Positions 25,761-64,000 of a stretch of 64,000 nt of DNA are shown here, piece after piece. The notes under the pieces are model-generated. The model was not told the origin of the DNA and did no database searches. It worked only from the letters and a program-made list of their open reading frames with translations. A program made the position numbers and the translations under genes. Position 1 is the stretch's first letter. Every line of letters starts with the position of its first letter. Source of the stretch: Lota lota (lineage: Eukaryota > Chordata > Actinopteri > Gadiformes > Lotidae); NCBI GenBank assembly GCA_026745465.1, contig JACYXH010000313.1, forward strand, positions 48,501 to 112,500, written 5' to 3'.

Positions 25761-26287
25761 TCCTGCTGTGGCTTTGGACGGCCGTCAGGAAAAGCCAGCC
25801 AGTTGGAGTAGAGGGGCTCTCTCTATGCCTCCACCCCCCCTGATAGACAGCAGCAGTGGTCGCAGTGTGCCCCCCCCCCACTCCCACTCCCACACCTCCA
25901 GCTCCCGCCTCTCTCTCTCCTGCACCGTCGCCCCGCAAGGCCCTGCTACACACAGTCACGCACACAAGGACACACACACACACACTCCTACGCCCAGTCT
26001 TCCCGTCTCCCCGCGTGTCAGAAAAAGAAGGTGGAGGTGAAGGAGAGCAGGACTTGTGCCGAAGGGGCGCGGAGGCGTGAGTGAGAGGGGGGACCACAAA
26101 GGAGAGGCGTGCACCTTGGTGGGCCCGGCCAGCAGGAGGGGGGCTGAGTTAAAGGCAAGGCCCTGGGCGACCAATTGGGACAGCCCTGCTTGGGACAAGT
26201 CCATGCAGCACGACAACAGGGACCGGAGTGTGACACCGTCCCCCCCCCCCCACCCTTTCCTCCTCCAGACACTGCTGATTATCACCT

Positions 26288-26425
26288 CCAGGACACACAC
26301 ACACTCTCATACACACATACATAGACACACACACACACACACTCAGACATAGACACACACACACATTGACACACACACTCATACACACATAGACACACAC
26401 ACTCTCATACATAGACAGACACTCT

Positions 26426-26465
<40 letters not shown>

Positions 26466-26690
26466 CATACACACACACACTCATACACACATACATAGAC
26501 ACACACTCTTACATAGACACACACACACACTAATACACACTTACATACAGACACATACGCTCATACATGCACACACAAACACACTCACTCTAATACACCC
26601 ATACATACACTCTCATATACACACACTCTCATACACACACACACTCATACATGTGTACATAGACACACACACACACACACACCAATACAC
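26288..26690. repeat. Compound (CA)n / ACACTCATACAC array
   Basis: About 400 bp of CA repeats interrupted by TCATACAC and CATAGACAC motifs. Confidence 0.93.
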
Positions 26691-26988
26691 GCATACAAAG
26701 ACACCCGCTTTTTTTCATATACACAAACACCCACACCCACACCCACACGGTGCGGCTGGCCAGGGAGTCGCGTGGGTTTGTGGGGAATGCCATCAGTCAG
26801 TTCCTGGGTGTCAGGACGGAGCGAGCTGCGGTGCGATTGGAGGAGAGTGTTCCGGAGGCCGGACAGCGTGTCAGATGATTCACATTTTGTGGTAGTGGTC
26901 CGCCTGTCTGGGGTTTCACATCTGTTGGCCCAAAGCCGGCCTCCTTTGTAATAAATCAGTATCGGTGTGGGTTTCTGTCGTTGTGCAA

Positions 26989-26992
<4 letters not shown>

Positions 26993-27038
<46 letters not shown>
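26993..27038. repeat. (TG)n microsatellite
   Basis: About 22 TG units. Confidence 0.95.
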
Positions 27039-27039
<1 letters not shown>

Positions 27040-27726
27040 CGCGATGCATGTGTATGTTTCAGAATTGTTCAAAAATATCTGAATACGTCTTGTTCCATTT
27101 TTAACAGACAAACAGTACAAACCATGTGGTTACTTTGCCTCCACCTGGAATACTGAACGGACAAGAGGAAATGTACAGAAACACAGACAGATGGACAGAT
27201 GTATAGGCAGGTATAAAGACGGTCGCACCCACTTACTCTGAGAGAAAGACATTTCCTCCATCTGCACCTTGTATTGCAGTGATGGACGGCAAAGTCAAAC
27301 CAACACCTGACGAATTCCTCCAGGGGGGAGGGGGAGGGAGAGAGAGAGAGAGACAGAGACAGTCATAGAGAGGGAGAGAGATGAACAATAACCCCCCTCC
27401 GCCATACATGCATACACTAGGTGTATTTTTAGGCCCTGGAAGATACCAGATACCACTGTAGTATGTAGGGTCTTCTATAATACCGGCCCACAGGATTGCC
27501 CCAGTGTTAAGTACTGCGGGGGAAAGGGGCGACTAATCACCAAAACACTTAGGGGTCTGTGTGCAGAGATCGCCCTTGATCCTGCATCGCTGACGGCCTG
27601 AGGTCTGACCCAGTCCCTCTGGGACTCGCTCTCTGAGGGGGTGTCCTTGGCGTCTTAACTCCCCTGAACGCGCTTTCAGTGTGTACAATCTACCGTGGTA
27701 TCTTACCAGGGCGACAGGGTTACAAT

Positions 27727-28255
27727 ATAGACAATATGTCAATAGTCTGTATCATAGTCTCTTCAATGTAGACCATCATCTCGCACACGCAATCAGACAA
27801 TATGTCAATAGTCTGTATCATAGTCTCTTCAATGTAGACCATCATCTCGCACACACGCAATCAGACAATATGTCAATAGTCTGTATCATAGTCTCTTCGA
27901 TGTAGACCATCATCTCGCACACGCAATCAGACAATATGTCAATAGTCTGTATCATAGTCTCTTCGATGTAGACCATCATCTCGCACACGCAATCAGACAA
28001 TATGTCAATAGTCTGTATCATAGTCTCTTCGATGTAGACCATCATTTCGCACACGCAATCAGACAATATGTCAATAGTCTGTATCATAGTCTCTTCGATG
28101 TAGACCATCATCTCGCACACGCAATCAGACAATATGTCAATAGTCTGTATCATAGTCTCTTCGATGTAGACCATCATCTCGCACACGCAATCAGACAATA
28201 TGTCAATAGTCTGTATCATAGTCTCTTCAATGTAGACCATCATCTCGCACACAGG
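27727..28255. repeat. 66-bp minisatellite, eight units
   Basis: Units contain ATGTCAATAGTCTGTATCAT and ACCATCATCTCGCACACGC, with CAATG/CGATG variation and one unit with two extra bases. Being a multiple of three, it keeps a minus-strand frame open over most of its length. It has no unique spacers, so it is not a CRISPR-like array. Confidence 0.96.
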
Positions 28256-28840
28256 CAATCTGGGCCTGTCTGCCTGCATCGGAGGAAGTTGATTTGTGAG
28301 CGATGGGTGACGTCTGCTTCGTGGCCATGTGGTCGACAGGAGGAGGCGTCAAGGTAATGGGAGCTGAGATTTACCTGGGGGGGGAGGGGGGGGTGTCGGC
28401 CCAAAGACCAGAGCTTTGTCAGTCGCACGAATCTGCCGTTAACACAAAATAAAAAAGGGACATCCGTGTCCCTGCCACGTTTAGTGCCACAGTAATCAAA
28501 AGCAACAAGACTGCGCCTCCATTTCCGAGAGGCAAGGGCTTTCCAGAAGAAGCTCGCACGATGCAGCTGGTGATGTCATTCCCCCGAACTGGGAATTCCC
28601 GTGAGAAGGGAATGCTTTTTCTGTGGCGGAGCTAACGCGGACATTCATGGAGTTATTTGGCGGGGGGGATCGGTGTCTAACGAAGACCCCTCTAAATGGC
28701 GGTGGCTCTAGCCTCGTTAGGCCAAGCCTCCACGTGTTGCCGTCTGACCGCGTCATGTGACGCGGCAGGTCACGACACACGCGGCTGCCGCACGCACAAT
28801 CGTTTACACACGCATCCGCAAGGTCGGCCGTGACCACTCT

Positions 28841-29392
28841 GGCTCCGGGGCCTGTCCTCTGGCTCCGGGGCCTGTCCTCTGGCTCTGGGGCCTGTCCTCT
28901 GGCTCTGGGGCCTGTCCTCTGGCTCTGGGGCCTGTCCTCTGGCTCCGGGGCCTGTCCTCTGGCTCCGGGGCCTGTCCTCTGGCTCCGGGGCCTGTCCTCT
29001 GGCTCCGGGGCCTGTCCTCTGGCTCCGGGGCCTGTCCTCTGGCTCCGGGGCCTGTCCTCTGGCTCTGGGGCCTGTCCTCTGGGGCCTGTCCTCTGGCTCT
29101 GGGGCCTGTCCTCTGGGGCCTGTCCTCTGGCTCTGGGGCCTGTCCTCTGGCTCTGGGGCCTGTCCTCTGGGGCCTGTCCTCTGGCTCTGGGGCCTGTCCT
29201 CTGGCTCTGGGGCCTGTCCTCTGGCTCTGGGGCCTGTCCTCTGACTCTGGGGCCTGTCCTCTGGCTCTGGGGCCTGTCCTCTGGCTCCGGGGCCTGTCCT
29301 CTGGCTCTGGGGCCTGTCCTCTGACTCTGGGGCCTGTCCTCTGGGGCCTGTCCTCTGGCTCCGGGGCCTGTCCTCTGACTCTGGGGCCAACC
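28841..29392. repeat. 20-bp minisatellite with 14-bp variants, about 28 units
   Basis: Units of CTGGCTCTGGGGCCTGTCCT, alternating with CTGGCTCCGG forms and shortened copies. GC-rich; reading frames through it are artefacts. Confidence 0.96.
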
Positions 29393-29509
29393 CCGACTTC
29401 AGAGCCCTTGGACAGCATTTGGCAGGGGGGGTTTCAAAGAGCGTATGACCTCATAAAAGGGGGTTAAAAAAGGAATGGGGCAAGGGCCCATAAATGCCGT
29501 TGTTCCAAC

Positions 29510-29700
29510 AGGGGGGGCGGGGGGGGGGGGGGGGGGCAGCAGTTGCATTTTTATTCGTGCGACTAAATTTACACAGTGACACAAAAAACAGGCCATGGCG
29601 TGGAGAGTTTACTGCACAACGTCCCTGTGGTTAGAGCAGGGGGGGCAACAGCAGGGGGGGTAACAGCAGGGGGGGCAACAGCAGGGGGGGGGGCGGCGGC
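29510..29700 (+). repeat. G-run cluster with G-quadruplex potential
   Basis: A G run at about 29520-29537 is followed by four units of AGCAGGGGGG(G) spaced 15-16 bp apart (29637-29695). Closely spaced G runs are the requirement for an intramolecular G-quadruplex. Confidence 0.75.
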
Positions 29701-30324
29701 GTGGGAGGCGTGGCCGGCACGACCGAAGAGTTTATCAACGCCACGACGTTTTACGGACTTGAGAATGACCCCGGGCCCCCGGCCCCCCCGGACCCAAAGG
29801 AGACCGGCGTCATGTTACCGTGTTGGTGAGAAGGACAGAAAAAGAGGAATAAATCAAATAAAGAAATAAACAGAGAGAAAGGTGGAAAGAAAGACAACAC
29901 ACATATTGGCATGATGACCATGAGAAACAATAGTTGGACAGTTGGACGTACAATTCAAATGGGATTTGTCTAAACCATTTAAGCATGTATTGGTTTAGAA
30001 GGACGTTGAACTTATTTTTCAAAGTGGGCATTGACGTATCTTTTCTTAACTTATTATAACCTTCGAAACGTCTCTGGGGGCATCTCAACAAAATATATAT
30101 TGAATGGTTCATAATGGCTTCCTACATACATACCTTCCCACGGTAATTATCCAGCCACATTACATCCTGTGTATTAATACCAATACGGTTACTGTGTACT
30201 ATGAGAACACATCGCGTTGTGAAGGGTGAATAACGATTTAGCAAAGACATTTCTTTCATTGTTCCTTCCAACACACATTTAACACATCTATAACACTATA
30301 CCATGTACGACAATCTGGTGGGTG

Positions 30325-30566
30325 GCACATTAGCTCAGGAGTTGAGGCGGGTGGACTGGCAACCGGCTGGCAAAAATCGGAAGGTTGCTAGTTTGAGCCC
30401 CGACTTCAACCCTAACTATGTCAAGGTGGAAGGGGGGGGGGCAAGACACTTAACCCCAACCGCTCCCCGGGCGCTGTGATTGGCTGCCCACTGCTCCCTT
30501 GAGGGATGGGTTAAATGCAGAGGAAACATTTCACAATGTGTATGTGACAATAAAAGTACCTTTACC
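30325..30566 (+). mobile_element. tRNA-derived SINE, copy 1 (diverged)
   Basis: An A-box-like TTAGCTCAGGAGTTGAGGCG and a B-box-like GGAAGGTTGCTAGTTTGAGCC are followed by CAAGACACTTAACCCCAACC, GGGTTAAATGCAGAGG and a tail GTATGTGACAATAAAAGTAC. Compared with copies 2 and 3 the B box carries a T instead of C in GTTYGA and the tail is a different family. Confidence 0.75.
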
Positions 30567-32340
30567 TTAATGTTTCCGACTCATCCCATATAATGACATT
30601 TTAAAGAGTGTGAACTCACGTCACACAAAACCCCAGCGCTTCACCTCGCGGTCTGCACAGAAGCTCCAGGTCAAGGTGAAGGTGTGAGGTGCCCGTGCGC
30701 TTTATAAGGACCGTTGTTCGCCATCTTCACACACTGGGAACCGGCGTCTGCACGCGACGTGGCCTTGTACGCAAGATAGAGGCCGCATGGGGGGGGGGGG
30801 GGGGGGGGGGGGGAGCCCAGGGGTCAGCGACCTCTGACCCCTGGGCTCCATGGGGTCTGAGTCACACTGAGCCCGGCCCACCCGGCCCACCCCCCGACGA
30901 CCAGTGAGCTGGGGAGGTTAACGGCCTGGCTCTGTGAGCACCTGTCTTTTGGGGGGGGGCACTCCTGGCACCGCCCCCAACAGCAGCACGTGGAAACGTT
31001 TCCCCAAGAAGCACCTGACACCCCCAAAACCCTCCTTCATGCAGGATGAAGCTCAGAAAGAGAGAGACGCAGAGGGAGAGATTATCCTGACAGACGTTTA
31101 GTCGGAGATAGGTAGAATAAACTGACCGAACAACAGGGAGACGGACGGGTTAAAGATGGACCACATTAGACCAGAAAGGAAAAAGCGCCAAGACTTGACA
31201 AACGGCTTTGTCGGACAGACGGACTAAAAGACACAGAGAGACGAAAACAGCAAACGCACATGACACACCGAGTCCTAGCAGACGGACCCCCACGGAGAGG
31301 GCGGACAGAGAGGGGGGGGCCTGTGATAACGGCAGCCACCCCAGTCCCACGGGGCACCTGTTGCCCCACAAACGAGCTGGTGGGCCGCGATAGCCTTATG
31401 TCCAGGGGCTGTTTTCCGAAGAGGATCTCCATTATCCTCCCTCCCGCCTCAGCGGGCCAAAACAGTGGCAGGCGGGGGGAGCGGCTGGGGTGTTTATTGT
31501 GCCAGCGCAGGGAACGGCGTGCGCCAGGCCTCGGAAGGCTAAAGGCTGAGCGAGTGTTGAAGGATGTAAGGGGAAGGGGGCCGGGTGGATAGTGATACTG
31601 GGGGTTGGGGGTGGGGGTCCATGGTGGTGGCGGTCAGGGGGGTGGGGGGGAGGATAGTCTGGCGGTTTGACACCATCTTTGATACTAAAGCTTCGGTCAT
31701 CCGACAAGGTGACAGATAGGGACCGACAGAACGCTAGATGTAACTCTAGATCTGTAGACATTTGGATGGGACTCATGGGTGACATAACTCGTCTTAAATC
31801 GCGTAATACGATGTCCAACATAAGATCGTTTGGACGGCACTTCAACTTACAGGAAGAATTATATGAAAAACATCCCTTTTAACAATTGTTAGTAAGCTTA
31901 CCTGGATACCATCATCCTCTCTTCTTCCATAGCAGGTTCAAAGAGGAGGTAACCCTAGTCCCTCTAATGCTAGGGAGATTTTCTGTTCCGGAGCCCCACA
32001 GAAATATGGAGCATGACTCACAGTCCCAGGTATGACAGGAGGTCGTGACCTTTCCAATTTGCCGTCACTGTGTGGCGATCTCGGGCTAAAATGGCCGCTA
32101 CGTTGGAAGGGATGGAAATGTTACGCATGCGTCTTCATTCTGCATAACCCAACAAAGAAACATTTCATACATGGGCTATTCATCCAGACAGTAAAACACC
32201 ATCTGTCTTTGTATGTTTTTGCGCCGTGTTTTTTGCTATAATGGGAGCAACAGCACCACCATGTGGTCGAATGAAATGGTGTTACGTTCTCTGCAAAAAA
32301 CGAACGTATGTAAATACATTCATGGATTATTAACTTTTTA
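30567..32340. other. Intergenic DNA between smc3 and rbm20, no gene seen
   Basis: GC-rich near 30.6-31.6 kb, with a 25-base G run at 30789-30813 flanked by an inverted CCCAGGGGTCA/TGACCCCTGGG pair. No coding exon could be supported. Confidence 0.45.
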
Positions 32341-32346
32341 GTTCAT

Positions 32347-33530
32347 TTTATTATTTATTTTCCTAAGTTTGTAACAAGAACCAAATGCAAAGTTGAACAA
32401 AAGCATTGTGAAAACTAAAACCTGGTTACAAAATACATTTCATTTTATATCCAGTCACCAATGTCCAATCCAATGTCAATACGAGAATTTAAGTAAAATT
32501 ACAGATCTTAACTTCTGCTTCACAATCAGATAATGTACATATTTCTTTTTAACCGATGAGCAGTTAGCGAGCGAACTAAACTGGATAGTGCTTTGAAACC
32601 GAACTCTTCTTTAACTGAAATTACATTAAATGGGATCTAACCACAACACAGAAAGAAAAATAAGATAAACAGCATAACATATCTACTATATATATATATG
32701 GCAGGTGATGAAACGCACACATTAACATAGCATTACAAAATATAAAAACCTTATACATATCAGGCACCTCCAGGGAACAATAACCAAGTAGTTGTCCAAT
32801 GGGTGGCTCTGCTTCGAAAACGACCACCTTACCAATGCTCTTTAAAATGTCCCAGCATGTGTTCGGGCCAACCAGAAACATACTAACACAGCCAAATCCA
32901 GCGGGGAAATAATGACGCAATAATCAACAGCCAGGAATTTAAAAAAATGGAGTCTAAAAAAACAAGCCAAGAGGGGACTCTACTCTGGCACGCTCTCTTT
33001 AAACACGGGCATACCAAAAGTCAGCTATAAAAGTGGGACTGTGAAGGAAGTTCAACAGGGCGGATAGAAAAGACAAAGGAATGGTCTCAGCGCACAGTGG
33101 GCTCTGATGGTTCTTGTGCTAATTATTTTGTACAACTCCACACATGGACAGATGTCCACAACGGGAGAATAGATACACAACTATTTGATGCAGTCTAGCA
33201 TATGTGAACATGTGTGCGAATGTGTGTGTGTGTGTGTGTGGGGGGAAAGAAAAGTGTTTTCCCTCAATCGTTTTTGAGTGTGGACTGTCTTAACGCGTCC
33301 TTTCTCGGTGGTCTGGAGACTGTCCTTATCGATACTGCATCGTTAGCCAATTAGAAGTCCACCCCCCCCCCCGGAGCCCCAGATGTCCTGTGGTGACCAA
33401 TGGCGTGGCGCCCTGAAGTGTGGCTAATGGGCTGAGTGGGTGCTTTGTACTGGGAGTCTGGGAGGTACGTGCCGTTGTACGGGCGAGGGGGGGTTGCCAG
33501 GTAACACAGGTCAAGTATAAGGAGGTCCCG
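32347..33530 (-). other. smc3: Probable smc3 3' UTR with tandem AATAAA signals
   Basis: Downstream of the stop codon there is no further coding sequence. The first clear poly(A) signals seen on the minus strand are two overlapping-type AATAAA hexamers at 32354-32359 and 32347-32352. The true end could be earlier through a variant signal, so the boundary is provisional. Confidence 0.35.
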
Positions 33531-57127
<23,597 letters not shown>

Positions 57128-57330
57128 GGTCCTCTACGTAGAAACTCCTGTTCCAACTTGGAGATAAACTCCCTTCTTCTCTAAAGGGAGAAGGCAGAAA
57201 ATGTAGTTGTCCAAAATTGATCGCAATTAACAGTAAATAGCCGTCCTAAAAATACGGAATTATTTGGGTCACGCAGAATAACATGGAAAATGGCGTCGGG
57301 GGCGGGATGAGGCGGAATATACCACTTTTT
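57128..57330 (-). promoter_or_regulatory. smc3: Probable smc3 5' UTR and promoter
   Basis: Just upstream of the smc3 ATG, the minus strand carries GC boxes (CCCGCCCCCG around 57300) next to GACGCCATTTTCC, which resembles a YY1 site. There is no TATA box, as is common for housekeeping genes. The exact start site cannot be told from sequence. Confidence 0.5.
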
Positions 57331-57840
57331 GCATCGTCGTATGTGGATCAAATAATATCATAAAGTTATATTAATTAGGCGAACCGTTATTATAAATAAC
57401 TCAATTTATATTTGTATATACCCATTTAGATATGTTTACCTATTTGTGTGATATAATACATTTAAGAAGAATAAGTAAGGCAATTAATCCAGTTGGTACA
57501 GACGAAGTGAGGGCGAGCGCAGGGCGCCAAGATGGACCGGCGAGGGAAAAAAAGAAGAGATTTGTTCTCCAGACGTTCGCACTCTATAATAATTCAGACA
57601 AAAGTTTTAAGTCCATAATTCTGGATGTACACATTTAGGTAATTGAGTTGTAGTTTCGCTAAATAATGTAGTCACTCATAGTTTTAACGTGTAAGGGGAA
57701 ATGGGATGATATTCTATCTATGCCCGTTATATTCTGGTAGTCTTTGGTAAAAAACTATCCAGCTCTGGAGTTTATCGTTTGTATAAATCAGCTATCAGCA
57801 TCACTACAAACTGACATAATCATACCATTTAATGTTATAT

Positions 57841-57870
57841 TCTACTACTACTACTACTACTACTACTACT
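57841..57870. repeat. (CTA)n microsatellite between smc3 and dusp5
   Basis: About ten perfect CTA units. Confidence 0.95.
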
Positions 57871-58161
57871 TGCCTGTACTTCAAGTTCAAAACCCACTTG
57901 TGACTAACCCGTCCAGCTAGCGAGGACAACTATGTCACTGCAGGCGTCACTGTTGCTTCACCTTTTTCATTGTTCATTTATCCAACTTTTCTGATTAACA
58001 TACTACGGCAATACAGTGTAGTGTCAGGTTGTCTTATGGTCTGCACAACCAAGAATAACTGAAATCCCATCAATCTGCAAAACACCCGTTTCATTGTTGC
58101 AAATTGCATATAATGCGGGCTATTAAAATAGATGAAAACAACTTTTAAAGTGGTATTATTT

Positions 58162-58544
58162 TTTATTGACAACCACATTTGTTGAGAAAAATAGGACAGA
58201 CAATAATTATCAAATAAATTATGTTCAAATGCCAGGCTGGCTGTATCAAGCAAATAAAAAGTACAACATCAACCTAAGGCCTGTATATTGCAGTTCAACG
58301 ATGTGCTCTCTCACTCAAAAAGACAAAAGACAAGCCAGCAGCATCAATAGCTGTGGCCGACAGACTTCATAGACTTAAATACTATAACCCTGACATTTCT
58401 GTGTCTTTCAGTGATCATCAGTCCTCGCACTCCGCTGGTGCGAACAGCGGACAAGCACACAAAGCGTTGACACGTGTAACTGTTTTTCGTTCTTGGTTGT
58501 TTTCAAGTAAGACTAGAAGCAAGAGTACGCGGTTCTCCTGTGTA
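58162..58544 (-). other. dusp5: Probable dusp5 3' UTR with AATAAA
   Basis: Below the stop codon the minus strand is AT-rich and reaches a canonical AATAAA (58162-58167), giving a 3' UTR of about 380 nt. This would leave under 1 kb before the smc3 promoter. A longer alternative UTR is possible. Confidence 0.45.

Positions 58545-64000
<5,456 letters not shown>

Noticed and set aside
27727-28255. Possible CRISPR-like direct repeats
   Set aside because: Units are contiguous without unique spacers, and the DNA is vertebrate.
27842-28279. Minus-strand ORF of 145 residues
   Set aside because: Translation of the 66-bp minisatellite; no flanking coding sequence.
28757-29467. ORFs of 160-236 residues over the 20-bp array
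   Set aside because: Low-complexity translation of a GC-rich minisatellite on both strands, with frame changes at 14-bp units.

Overview
The window is vertebrate nuclear DNA, almost certainly from a ray-finned (teleost) fish. The coding exons are close to mammalian proteins, introns are short to moderate, and fish-type tRNA-derived SINEs, LINE tails and a hAT-like MITE are present. The very high density of (CA)n, (CT)n and minisatellite arrays would fit a gadiform such as cod, but that species guess is weak.

Three genes lie head to tail on the minus strand, in the order and orientation of human 10q25 (DUSP5, SMC3, RBM20). From right to left: dusp5 (nuclear ERK phosphatase; exon 1 is cut by the right edge, exons 2 to 4 are complete, stop at 58545); smc3 (cohesin ATPase; all 29 coding exons from 57127 down to 33531, which sum to 3654 nt, or 1217 codons plus a stop, the human length); and rbm20 (cardiac splicing factor; the large exon 2 at 34-1153, plus a phase-compatible candidate first exon at 25323-25468). 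If that exon is right, 1154-25322 is rbm20 intron 1 and about 25.5-32.3 kb is the smc3/rbm20 intergenic region. The smc3/dusp5 spacer is only about 0.9 kb.

Introns and spacers hold minisatellites with units of 13, 20, 23, 32, 39, 54, 62-63, 65 and 66 bp, dinucleotide tracts up to about 170 bp, poly-G/poly-C runs, three SINE copies, two LINE tails, a palindromic MITE and several foldback structures. No prokaryotic features, CRISPR arrays or rRNA genes are seen.

The most unusual structure is in smc3. Two unrelated minisatellites (39-bp and 32-bp units) begin exactly at exon 5' splice sites, and each unit copies the end of the exon plus its donor. Exon 21 is followed by 11 extra CAG|GTAAAC donors and exon 24 by 9 extra AAACAG|GTGCTC donors. 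smc3 also has a textbook AT-AC U12-type intron between exons 19 and 20, a (CCT)n microsatellite serving as the exon 25 polypyrimidine tract, and UG-repeat tracts that all face the same way in the sense transcript.
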